Below, piece after piece: positions 45,364-52,127 of a stretch of 64,000 bases of DNA. The stretch spans positions 7,501 to 71,500 of the forward strand of contig NZ_RZNA01000018.1 in NCBI RefSeq assembly GCF_003992595.1, in the 5' to 3' direction. The notes below the pieces were generated by a model. That model saw only the letters and a list, made by a program, of their open reading frames with translations. It was not told the origin of the DNA and did not search any database. The translations under genes were made by a program, and so were the position numbers. The stretch's first letter is position 1; every line of letters begins with the position of its first letter. This stretch comes from Flagellimonas oceanensis (GTDB lineage: Bacteria; Bacteroidota; Bacteroidia; Flavobacteriales; Flavobacteriaceae).

Positions 45364-46265
45364 TCCCCTTGCCTTCGTGGATGGAAATCCATCAGCACTT
45401 TGTTCAAATGCTTGCGGTTTACATGCATGTACACTTCCGTAGTGGTAATGCTCTCGTGCCCCAACATCTGTTGGATGGCCCTGAGGTCGGCACCATTTTC
45501 CAAGAGATGGGTGGCAAAGGAGTGCCGAAAAGTATGCGGACTGATGTTCTTCTCCAGTCCAATGGCTTCGGCCAAGCGCTTTACAATGGTAAAGATCATG
45601 GCACGGGTCAATTGTTTGCCCCTACGATTTAAAAAGACAAAATCCTCATGCTCTTTTTTGATGGGCAAATGCACTCGAACCTCTTTCCAGTAGATATTGA
45701 TGTATTTCTGGTTTACCCCACTTATCGGGACAAAGCGCTGCTTGTTCCCTTTCCCCGTCACTTTTATGAAGTCCTCATCAAAATATAGGTCGGATAACTT
45801 TAGGTTGATGAGTTCCGATACGCGAAGCCCACAACCATAAAGGGTTTCCAGAATGGCCCTGTTGCGTTCGCCTTCGGGTTTGGAGAGGTCAATGGCGGCA
45901 ATCAAGTTGTTTATCTCCTCTTCCGAAAGGGTGTCGGGCAGCTTTCTACCGATTTTTGGAGTTTCGATGAGGTCCATCGGGTTGTCTCCCCTATACTCCT
46001 CAAATACCAGATAATTGAAAAAACCTTTTAAACCGGAAATGATGCGTGCCTGTGTCCTGGGGTTGACTGTTTTAGCAATATCATAAATGAACTGTTGCAC
46101 GGTTTCCCTATCAATCCCGATAGGTTTTTCCTCGATGTTCTGTTCATTCAGATAGTTTACAAGCTTTTGTAGATCCATGGTATAATTTGAAATGGAATTT
46201 TGGGAGAGACCACGTTCTATCTTCAAATAATTTTGATAATCCTTAATCGCTTGTTGCCAATTCAT
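45360..46265 (-). CDS. xerD: Site-specific tyrosine recombinase XerD
   Basis: A 301-residue tyrosine recombinase of chromosomal Xer length, which resolves chromosome dimers at dif. The N-terminal SAM-like core-binding domain is about 1-90. The catalytic set is visible: Arg in YGCGLRVSELINL, Lys in VTGKGNKQR, His/Arg in SPHTFRHSFATHL, His in MLGHESITTTEVYMHV with Tyr as nucleophile. Nothing around it (no att repeats, no cargo) suggests an integrase of a mobile element. A TATATTTG element 5 bases before the ATG suggests a leaderless message. Confidence 0.9.
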   Translation of the reverse strand: MNWQQAIKDYQNYLKIERGLSQNSISNYTMDLQKLVNYLNEQNIEEKPIGIDRETVQQFIYDIAKTVNPRTQARIISGLKGFFNYLVFEEYRGDNPMDLIETPKIGRKLPDTLSEEEINNLIAAIDLSKPEGERNRAILETLYGCGLRVSELINLKLSDLYFDEDFIKVTGKGNKQRFVPISGVNQKYINIYWKEVRVHLPIKKEHEDFVFLNRRGKQLTRAMIFTIVKRLAEAIGLEKNISPHTFRHSFATHLLENGADLRAIQQMLGHESITTTEVYMHVNRKHLNKVLMDFHPRRQGD

Positions 46266-46270
46266 AAAGC

Positions 46271-46278
46271 CAAATATA
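46271..46278 (-). promoter_or_regulatory. Candidate -7 element of xerD
   Basis: TATATTTG on the minus strand, ending 5 bases before the ATG at 46265. A TTG (46296-46294) lies 15 bases upstream, a short spacing. Near-leaderless arrangement. Confidence 0.45.
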
Positions 46279-46310
46279 GTGACATTACACTATCAAGGTT
46301 GATTAAAAGC

Positions 46311-46344
46311 GCCCATCGGTCAACTCAAAATGCCCTTGGGTCAA
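46311..46344. repeat. Tandem 13-base repeat with 21-base period
   Basis: GCCCATCGGTCAA (46311-46323) and GCCCTTGGGTCAA (46332-46344) match at 11 of 13 positions and are spaced exactly 21 bases, about two helical turns. A further GGTCAA occurs at 46435-46440. They lie in the divergent gap between xerD and the beta-barrel gene and look like regulator-binding sites. Confidence 0.4.
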
Positions 46345-46349
46345 ATGGT

Positions 46350-46365
46350 AGGGTTTTAAAACCCT
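46350..46365. repeat. 16-base perfect palindrome
   Basis: AGGGTTTTAAAACCCT is a perfect palindrome in the xerD/beta-barrel intergenic gap, 127 bases before the beta-barrel start. It may be an operator; chance occurrence cannot be excluded in AT-rich DNA. Confidence 0.35.
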
Positions 46366-46491
46366 CTATTTCCATAATTTCCCACTTGAATATGGACAGA
46401 TAAACACAAACACAATGATTTTGTAGGAAAAATGGGTCAAACTGTACTATTTTCAATATGATGACGTTTTCTTCTTAGTAAAATTTTAACA

Positions 46492-47016
46492 ATGAAGAAA
46501 AAGACAATTGTATTGGCAATAATCGCTTTGGTCACTGTGAGCTTTTCCACTATGGCACAAAGGGTGGACAGAACAAATTTTAAAGCTGGAATCCATGGAG
46601 GAGTGCCATTTGGCGATATTTCCGATTATTCAAATTTTGAGATCGGACTTGATTTAGGATATCATTGGGGAGTATCGGAACTCATAGATGCCGGTATTTC
46701 CACAGGATTTATGAATGCTTTTATCAATAACGATACAGTGGATTTTGGTCCTGTGGAAGTGGAGGGTGATTTCCCGAACATCCAATATATTCCAGTGACA
46801 GCAGCATTCCGATTGTATCCGACCTACGATTTTAAATTGGGGGCTGATGTAGGCTACGCCGTTGGAATAAATGACGGGAATACGGGAGGCTTATATGTGA
46901 GACCCATGATCGGTATGAATGTAAGTAGTAATACAGAGCTCAATATATCTTATATTAAAATAAGTGATGATTACGATTTCTCGATGGCGGCATTGGGAAT
47001 CCTGTTTTTGTTTTAG
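46492..47016 (+). CDS. Small outer-membrane beta-barrel protein
   Basis: A 174-residue exported protein with a signal peptide (about 1-22, ending TMAQ). The mature part alternates polar and hydrophobic residues with glycine-rich turns (AGIHGGVPFGD, LGADVGYAVGIN) and ends in a hydrophobic strand MAALGILFLF whose terminal Phe is a beta-barrel assembly signal. About eight strands fit the length, like OmpW/OmpA-barrel-type proteins of Bacteroidota. The gene has the longest upstream region of its neighbourhood, with tandem repeats and a palindrome, suggesting controlled expression. Role unknown. Confidence 0.78.
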   Translation: MKKKTIVLAIIALVTVSFSTMAQRVDRTNFKAGIHGGVPFGDISDYSNFEIGLDLGYHWGVSELIDAGISTGFMNAFINNDTVDFGPVEVEGDFPNIQYIPVTAAFRLYPTYDFKLGADVGYAVGINDGNTGGLYVRPMIGMNVSSNTELNISYIKISDDYDFSMAALGILFLF

Positions 47017-47092
47017 AAAGAAAAAATAACTGTCATAACCCCAAATCTTGCAGTATAAACCATGAATATTAACCATTAAATACACTTAACAA

Positions 47093-47556
47093 ATGAAAAA
47101 ATCACTTTTGGTTTTTGCATTATTGATGCTTGGTAACATGGCCGTAAAGGCTCAAACAGATTATAGGGCCGCTCTGGGGTTGGGCATAGACCTGTATGGA
47201 GGGGATTTAACCTTTTTTGGTGCCTCCGGGAAATACTTTTTCTCAGAGAAACATGTGGGGCAGGTTTTGGTCTAGAGCATAACGCAACGATTGCTACGTT
47301 CCTGTATTCTTTTCACAAGGAATTTTTAGGGCACCGGGTTTACGCTGGTATGCAGGGGCGGGACCAAGTATCATATTTCTTAAAAATTCAGACAATATTT
47401 TTTGCTTTGCGCCCTCATTTAGGACTCGATTTTAAGATTGACGGGATTCCTGTAGTGCTCAATTTTGATTGGAGACCTTCCGTTGTGCTCAGCAATGTAG
47501 GCGAAAATGAAGTCGCGGCTTTTGGCTTCGGGCTACAGTTTGCCATCAACAATTGA
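47093..47556 (+). pseudogene. Frameshifted outer-membrane beta-barrel gene
   Basis: An intact start and signal peptide (MKKSLLVFALLMLGNMAVKAQ) lead to DYRAALGLGIDLYGGD and YFFSEKHVGQ, then a TAG at 47273-47275. The same protein resumes in other frames: EHNATIATFLYSFHKEF (frame of 47260), then LRWYAGAGPSIIFLKNSDNIF (frame of 47340), then ALRPHLGLDFKIDGIPVVL and FDWRPSVVL (frame of 47404) to a stop at 47556. The shifts lie near 47258-47268, 47323-47328 (T5) and 47398-47403 (T6). Joined, they give about 150 residues of a typical flavobacterial outer-membrane barrel. Three shifts in 465 bases, with all neighbours intact, indicate real decay, though assembly errors at the T runs should be checked. 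Confidence 0.82.
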
Positions 47557-47578
47557 TTTATAAAATAAAATGATTTGA

Positions 47579-47606
47579 GGGCGGGTTTTCCCGCCCTTTT
47601 CTTTTT
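47579..47606 (+). terminator. Terminator after the beta-barrel pseudogene
   Basis: GGGCGGG (47579-47585) pairs with CCCGCCC (47590-47596), 4-base TTTT loop, followed by TTTTCTTTTT. Confidence 0.88.
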
Positions 47607-47610
47607 GTTG

Positions 47611-47618
47611 TATTTTTG
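47611..47618 (+). promoter_or_regulatory. Candidate -7 element of aroQ
   Basis: TATTTTTG matches TAnnTTTG and ends 5 bases before the aroQ ATG at 47624. The -33 position would fall inside the terminator stem just upstream. Suggests a near-leaderless transcript. Confidence 0.45.
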
Positions 47619-47623
47619 ATTGC

Positions 47624-48040
47624 ATGAAACTAATGATTATCAACGGACCCAACCTGAACCTTTTGGGAAAACGTGAGCCCGAGGTCTACGGGAGCACCAC
47701 TTTTGAAGACTATTTTAACCAACTCCGGGAAAAGTTTTCCCAAGTGGAACTGGAATACTATCAATCCAACATTGAAGGGGAATTGATAGGTAAAATACAA
47801 GAGGTAGGGTTTGATTATGATGGTATTATTCTCAACGCCGCTGCCTATACCCATACATCCGTTGGAATTGGAGATGCGGTCAAGGCTGTGGAGACTCCAG
47901 TTATCGAAGTACATATTTCCAATACGCACCAGCGCGAGGAGTACCGGCATGTGTCCTACATCTCACCAGGGGCCAAAGGTGTCATCCTTGGATTTGGACT
48001 CCAAAGCTACGATTTGGCCATCCAGAGCTTTCTAGGCTAA
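47624..48040 (+). CDS. aroQ: 3-dehydroquinate dehydratase, type II
   Basis: A 138-residue enzyme of the shikimate pathway that removes water from 3-dehydroquinate. Type II marks: IINGPNLNLLGKREPEVYG (4-22, with the catalytic Tyr at the end and Arg before it), ILNAAAYTHTSVGI (about 66-79) and VIEVHISNTHQREEYR (about 90-105, catalytic His). It sits just behind a terminator with its own -7 element. Its 3' end overlaps the convergent DUF3817 gene by 9 bases. Confidence 0.94.
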   Translation: MKLMIINGPNLNLLGKREPEVYGSTTFEDYFNQLREKFSQVELEYYQSNIEGELIGKIQEVGFDYDGIILNAAAYTHTSVGIGDAVKAVETPVIEVHISNTHQREEYRHVSYISPGAKGVILGFGLQSYDLAIQSFLG

Positions 48041-48313
48041 ATCTTTCAGATATTTTTTATCGGCGTAGAAGGTGCCAAAGGGCAGGAGGGAGGCTACAAA
48101 GAGAATTAGGAACCTTTTGAGTTTCCATTTTCTTTCCCAGCAAAAAACTATGGCCACCACTACGTATAGAATAAACAATATTCCATGTGCCATACCAACA
48201 ACTTGGTTTGGTTCAGGAATATCCGCCCAATGCTTTAACGGCATGGTCATTCCGAAAAGGAGTAGATAGGAAATACCTTCTAAAATAGCAGTGGCCCTAA
48301 AAATTTTAAGCAT
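48032..48313 (-). CDS. DUF3817 family membrane protein
   Basis: A 93-residue membrane protein with three hydrophobic segments (about 6-26, 41-62, 67-83). FRATAILEGISYLLL, VVGMAHGILFILYV and the KRFL...SLLPFGTF ending are the hallmarks of DUF3817, a small family also found attached to transporters. It lies 3 bases downstream of lpdA on the same strand and is probably co-transcribed with it. Function unknown. Confidence 0.85.
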   Translation of the reverse strand: MLKIFRATAILEGISYLLLFGMTMPLKHWADIPEPNQVVGMAHGILFILYVVVAIVFCWERKWKLKRFLILFVASLLPFGTFYADKKYLKDLA

Positions 48314-48316
48314 ACC

Positions 48317-49708
48317 TTATAGGTGGATTACTTCATCATAAGCATCGGCAACAGCTTCCATTACCGCCTCACTCATCGTTGGGTGTGGATGAACCGCTTT
48401 CAATACTTCGTGACCTGTGGTCTCCAATTTTCTGGCAACCACGGCTTCAGCGATCATATCGGTAACACCAACACCGATCATGTGGCAACCCAACCACTCA
48501 CCGTATTTGGCATCAAAAATCACTTTCACAAAACCATCAGGGGTCCCGGCAGCTTTTGCTTTACCACTTGCGGAGAATGGGAACTTCCCAATCTTAAGGT
48601 CATATCCTTTTTCTTTGGCTGCCTTTTCGGTCAACCCAACAGAAGCTACTTCTGGGATACAGTAGGTACATCCTGGGATGTTTCCGTAATCCAAGGCTTC
48701 AACGTGCATTCCGGCCAGTTTCTCCACGCAGATGATTCCCTCTGCAGAAGCAACGTGTGCCAAGGCTTGTCCTGGGGTTATATCGCCAATGGCGTAGTAG
48801 CCTGGAATGTTGGTCTGATAGTAATCGTTTACCAACACTTTGTCTCTGTCCGTAGCGATTCCAACATCTTCCAACCCAATGTTTTCGATGTTCGTTTTGA
48901 TTCCCACTGCGGATAGTACGATGTCCGCTTCCAGAACTTCCTCGCCTTTTTTGGTCTTCACGGTGGCTTTTACGCCGTCGCCAGAAGTATCGACTTTAGT
49001 GACTTCAGCGGAAGTCTTGATTTTTACGCCTGATTTTTTGAAGCTGCGCTCCAATTGTTTGGAAATATCCTCGTCCTCAACGGGAACGATGTTCGGCATA
49101 TATTCCACAACAGTGACCTCGGTGCCCATGGAGTGGTAGAAGTAAGCGAACTCCATTCCAATGGCTCCACTACCAACGACGATCATTTTCTTGGGCTGTT
49201 TTTTCAAGGACATGGCCTCACGGTACCCGATTACCTTTTTCCCATCTTGTGGAAGGCTGGGCAACTCACGGCTGCGCGCTCCTGTGGCAATGATGATGTT
49301 ATCGGCAGAATATTCGGTAGTATCGCCGTTTTCAGTTTTTACTTCAACTTTTTTACCGGGTCTTACCTTTCCAACTCCATTGATGACCTCGATTTTGTTC
49401 TTCTTCATCAAGAACTGGACACCTTTGCTCATTCCCTCGGCAACACCGCGGCTTCTTTTTACAACGGCATCAAAATCATGTTCCACATCCTTGGCGCTCA
49501 AACCGTAATCCTCGGCATGCTTTAAATATTCGAAAACCTGAGCAGATTTAAGAAGGGCCTTGGTAGGGATACAACCCCAGTTAAGACATACACCTCCCAA
49601 ACTTTCTTTTTCTATAATGGCTGTTTTGAAACCTAATTGTGACGCCCTGATGGCCGTAACGTATCCACCTGGACCACTTCCCAAAACAATTATATCGAAC
49701 TTGCTCAT
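48317..49708 (-). CDS. lpdA: Dihydrolipoyl dehydrogenase (E3)
   Basis: A 463-residue flavoenzyme that reoxidises dihydrolipoamide in the pyruvate, 2-oxoglutarate or branched-chain dehydrogenase complexes and the glycine cleavage system. FAD motif LGSGPGGYVTAI (9-20), redox cysteines Cys41 and Cys46 in GGVCLNWGCIPTK, NAD motif VVGSGAIGMEFAYF (about 177-190), and the C-terminal catalytic His-Glu in HPHPTMSEAVMEA. No E1/E2 genes are nearby, so it probably serves several complexes. The start is followed upstream by a good promoter at 49761-49792. Confidence 0.95.
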   Translation of the reverse strand: MSKFDIIVLGSGPGGYVTAIRASQLGFKTAIIEKESLGGVCLNWGCIPTKALLKSAQVFEYLKHAEDYGLSAKDVEHDFDAVVKRSRGVAEGMSKGVQFLMKKNKIEVINGVGKVRPGKKVEVKTENGDTTEYSADNIIIATGARSRELPSLPQDGKKVIGYREAMSLKKQPKKMIVVGSGAIGMEFAYFYHSMGTEVTVVEYMPNIVPVEDEDISKQLERSFKKSGVKIKTSAEVTKVDTSGDGVKATVKTKKGEEVLEADIVLSAVGIKTNIENIGLEDVGIATDRDKVLVNDYYQTNIPGYYAIGDITPGQALAHVASAEGIICVEKLAGMHVEALDYGNIPGCTYCIPEVASVGLTEKAAKEKGYDLKIGKFPFSASGKAKAAGTPDGFVKVIFDAKYGEWLGCHMIGVGVTDMIAEAVVARKLETTGHEVLKAVHPHPTMSEAVMEAVADAYDEVIHL

Positions 49709-49760
49709 TAGATTTTGATTTTAGTTGTTAGATTAGAAAAAAGCCGTCATTCGGCAGGTG

Positions 49761-49792
49761 CAAAAGTACGCAAATCAATCTCCATTTCCCAA
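49761..49792 (-). promoter_or_regulatory. Candidate lpdA promoter
   Basis: On the minus strand TTG (49792-49790) and TACTTTTG (49768-49761) with a 21-base spacer fit the -33/-7 pattern of Bacteroidota. The leader to the ATG at 49708 would be about 48 bases. Confidence 0.55.
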
Positions 49793-49827
49793 GTTGAAAA
49801 AACTCAAATGTGGATTAGTTTGTGAAA

Positions 49828-50364
49828 TCAGGGTTTATCTGTGCCGAACATCTTTTCATTGAAGGCTTTGGATTCGCCTTTTGGTATGGAAAGGGATTTC
49901 CAGTTGTTGCCTTTAATCAGTTTGGCCACAAATACAATCTGGCCAACATGACTGGCATAGTGTGCCAATTGACGGTTGATGGCCTCTATGATGGTGTGTT
50001 CTTCCCCACGAATCATAACTTTACTTTCAATATTGGCTGAATCAATACTTTCCAGTGCATCAAACAGGCATTTCCAACCTTTTTCCCATGCTGAAAGCAT
50101 TTCTGCTTTTGTGGTATATGGTTTTTCAAATTCCAAATCACGTTCCCTCCAAGACTTCTCGCCATCTTCCGTTAAAAAATCGGTCCAACGGCTCAGCATA
50201 TTCCCGACCATGTGTTTTACAATAATGGCGATGGAATTGTCGGTTTCTACGTATTTCCAATGTATGTCGTCATCGGAAATTTGGGCAAAAGTTGCATTGC
50301 CCATCGTTTTGTAGCGCTGAAATTCAAATTTTACGTTGGATAGATAATTCTCTTGGAAATTCAT
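49828..50364 (-). CDS. DUF1572 family (DinB-like) protein
   Basis: A 178-residue four-helix protein related to the DinB/YfiT superfamily. Family marks are NSIAIIVKHMVGNMLSRWTDFLTEDGEK (split over about 43-70), which carries the first metal-type His, and HTIIEAINRQLAHYASHVGQIVFVAK (about 122-147), with the remaining histidines. In DinB relatives such histidines bind nickel or zinc and some members are thiol transferases using bacillithiol or mycothiol; this could fit the bshC in the window, but is speculation. It is abutted by the msrB gene upstream (stop at 50365). Confidence 0.82.
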   Translation of the reverse strand: MNFQENYLSNVKFEFQRYKTMGNATFAQISDDDIHWKYVETDNSIAIIVKHMVGNMLSRWTDFLTEDGEKSWRERDLEFEKPYTTKAEMLSAWEKGWKCLFDALESIDSANIESKVMIRGEEHTIIEAINRQLAHYASHVGQIVFVAKLIKGNNWKSLSIPKGESKAFNEKMFGTDKP

Positions 50365-50769
50365 TTACTCTCCAGAATCAAAATCAATGCTCACAGAATT
50401 GATGCAATACCGTTGTCCGGTGGTTTCTTTGGGGCCATCATTAAAAACATGACCTAAATGACTGCCACAATTGGCGCAAACGGTCTCTGTGCGAATCATA
50501 CCATGGGAAGTATCCCTGATGTATTCGATGGCACCTTCTACCGCTTGGTCAAAAGAGGGCCACCCGCAACCACTTTCAAATTTGTGTTCACTTTCAAATA
50601 ACTTGGCGTTGCATGCTTTACAGTGGTAGTCGCCATTTTCAAAGTGGAGATCGAACTTGCCCGAATAGGGGCGTTCAGTCCCTTTTTGACGTAGAACATA
50701 ATATTCCTCAGCGGAAAGTTGTTCTTTCCACTCTTCCTCGCTTTTATTTACGCCGTATTTTTTGTCCAT
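50365..50769 (-). CDS. msrB: Peptide-methionine (R)-S-oxide reductase, cytoplasmic
   Basis: A 134-residue enzyme reducing methionine-R-sulfoxide in proteins. Zinc cysteine pairs are in YHCKACNAKLF and VCANCGSHLGH; the catalytic cysteine is in GQRYCINSVSIDF. SGCGWPSFDQAVEG is the conserved substrate-pocket stretch. There is no signal peptide, so it acts in the cytoplasm. It directly follows a second, lipoprotein msrB on the same strand (16 bases apart), so the pair likely arose by duplication and then changed compartments. Confidence 0.93.
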   Translation of the reverse strand: MDKKYGVNKSEEEWKEQLSAEEYYVLRQKGTERPYSGKFDLHFENGDYHCKACNAKLFESEHKFESGCGWPSFDQAVEGAIEYIRDTSHGMIRTETVCANCGSHLGHVFNDGPKETTGQRYCINSVSIDFDSGE

Positions 50770-50785
50770 ATGGTTTTATAAATGT

Positions 50786-51274
50786 CTAATTGCCGTCGGG
50801 GATAAAATCCAGTGCGGCTCCGTTGATGCAGTGCCTTTTTCCTGTTGTATTGCTCGGGCCATCATTGAAAACATGTCCCAGATGTCCTCCACAAACAGCA
50901 CAATGTTCCTCCGTACGGGCCACACCGATTTTGTAATCGGTGTCGAAAGCTACGTTGCCTTCGATTTCCCTGTCAAAACTGGGCCATCCCGTTCCTGATT
51001 TGAACTTGTGCTCACTTTTGAACAATGGTGTCCCGCAGCCAGCGCAAACATAAGTTCCCTTTTGCTTATTGTCCAATAAATCGCTGGAAAAAGCATTTTC
51101 GGTGGCAGCTTTTCGGAGCACATAATATTCCATATCGGTGAGCTCGGCCCGCCATTCCGCATCGGTTTTGTTGACTTTGAAGGCTGTTTCCTTGTTTTCT
51201 TTTTTTTCTTCCTGAGATGTTCCTTTGCATCCGGTAAATACAATCAAAAGAAGTAATAGCAATCTTTTTCCCAT
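50786..51274 (-). CDS. msrB: Peptide-methionine (R)-S-oxide reductase, lipoprotein form
   Basis: A 162-residue lipoprotein. The start at 51274 (MGKRLLLLLLIVFTGCKG) gives a signal with lipobox FTGC (Cys16); a frame 24 codons longer has no signal. The MsrB domain has zinc cysteines in YVCAGCGTPLF and HCAVCGGHLGH, the pocket SGTGWPSFDREIEG and the catalytic cysteine in GKRHCINGAALDF. It would repair oxidised periplasmic or outer-membrane proteins. The periplasmic electron donor is not apparent in the window. Located directly upstream of the cytoplasmic msrB. Confidence 0.92.
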   Translation of the reverse strand: MGKRLLLLLLIVFTGCKGTSQEEKKENKETAFKVNKTDAEWRAELTDMEYYVLRKAATENAFSSDLLDNKQKGTYVCAGCGTPLFKSEHKFKSGTGWPSFDREIEGNVAFDTDYKIGVARTEEHCAVCGGHLGHVFNDGPSNTTGKRHCINGAALDFIPDGN

Positions 51275-51331
51275 TCTTTGTTTTTTATGTGTTTGGACGT
51301 AATTGAATTGAAATCCTTTCAAAAGATTCAA

Positions 51332-51364
51332 TAAAAAAAGTCCCATTGATTACCAATGAGACTT
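51332..51364 (-). terminator. Terminator of the collagen-like lipoprotein gene
   Basis: AAGTCCCATTG (51338-51348) and CAATGAGACTT (51354-51364) pair with one mismatch. On the minus strand the hairpin is followed by seven T residues, 24 bases past the stop at 51388. Confidence 0.82.
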
Positions 51365-51387
51365 AAGATACTATTTTTTATGGGATA

Positions 51388-51966
51388 TTAGTCAATATTC
51401 AATTTCATGACCTCCCCTTCCTTGATATTGAGTTTGGACATGACATTGTCAATATTTGAAGCGTCAAAGTCAGCTGATTGGGCAAATTCGCTCGGTACAA
51501 ACACAATCCTGAACAATTGATCGTCCGTGAAATCGGTGCTCAATCCGGATAGGTCAAAATTACCATCGATGAACAATTCCAGGTCCACAAAAGTGTGGGC
51601 AAAGACGTATTGAATGGTACCTTCGTTCAAGAAGTAATTCTGGGGTATTTGAGTCCAGGCATCTGCGGTTGAACCATCGTTTAGGTCTATCAAACCATCA
51701 TGTCGGTAAACCAGAACCGCATCTGATTCAAACACCTCAAAGTCGGTCACATCGGAAAAAGTGATTAGTGTGCTGAAAAGATTGTCTTCTGGGATATAGT
51801 CAAAGAAAACTCCCTCAACTTCCACAACCTGTCCTTGGATACCGTCAAGACCATCTTGCCCATCGAGTCCATCCAGGCCATCATAACCGGGAGGTCCTTG
51901 TGGGCCTTCACATGCCGCGAAGACAAAAACGATAACTGCTCCTAAAATTGTACTAAATTTATTCAT
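51388..51966 (-). CDS. Lipoprotein with short collagen-like Gly-X-Y segment
   Basis: A 192-residue lipoprotein: signal 1-18, lipobox FAAC (Cys19), then directly nine Gly-X-Y triplets (residues 21-47, starting GPQGPPGYDGLDGLDG). The rest is an acidic beta-rich domain with two weakly related halves and a conserved-looking IQYVFAHTFVDLELFIDGN. Many flavobacterial genomes have proteins of this build, with the triplets just after the lipid anchor. A short collagen-like stem may trimerise and hold the domain away from the membrane. Function unknown. Single gene with its own terminator. Confidence 0.82.
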   Translation of the reverse strand: MNKFSTILGAVIVFVFAACEGPQGPPGYDGLDGLDGQDGLDGIQGQVVEVEGVFFDYIPEDNLFSTLITFSDVTDFEVFESDAVLVYRHDGLIDLNDGSTADAWTQIPQNYFLNEGTIQYVFAHTFVDLELFIDGNFDLSGLSTDFTDDQLFRIVFVPSEFAQSADFDASNIDNVMSKLNIKEGEVMKLNID

Positions 51967-52127
51967 GATTTTGGATTTTTTGATTTGTGTTCATTTTAAC
52001 TGTTGCAGCAATAAAATCAAAAAGCGTTCCATTTTTAAAAAAATGTTGTTTCCAATGTCAAATATGTTGCGATAATCGTATTCTTGCTCAAAGATGCTTA
52101 TTATTGTATAGTACTAAACCCACTGAT

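Noticed and set aside
45360-46265. Tyrosine recombinase as a sign of an integrated element
   Set aside because: Length and motifs fit chromosomal XerD; no flanking direct repeats, tRNA or cargo genes are present.
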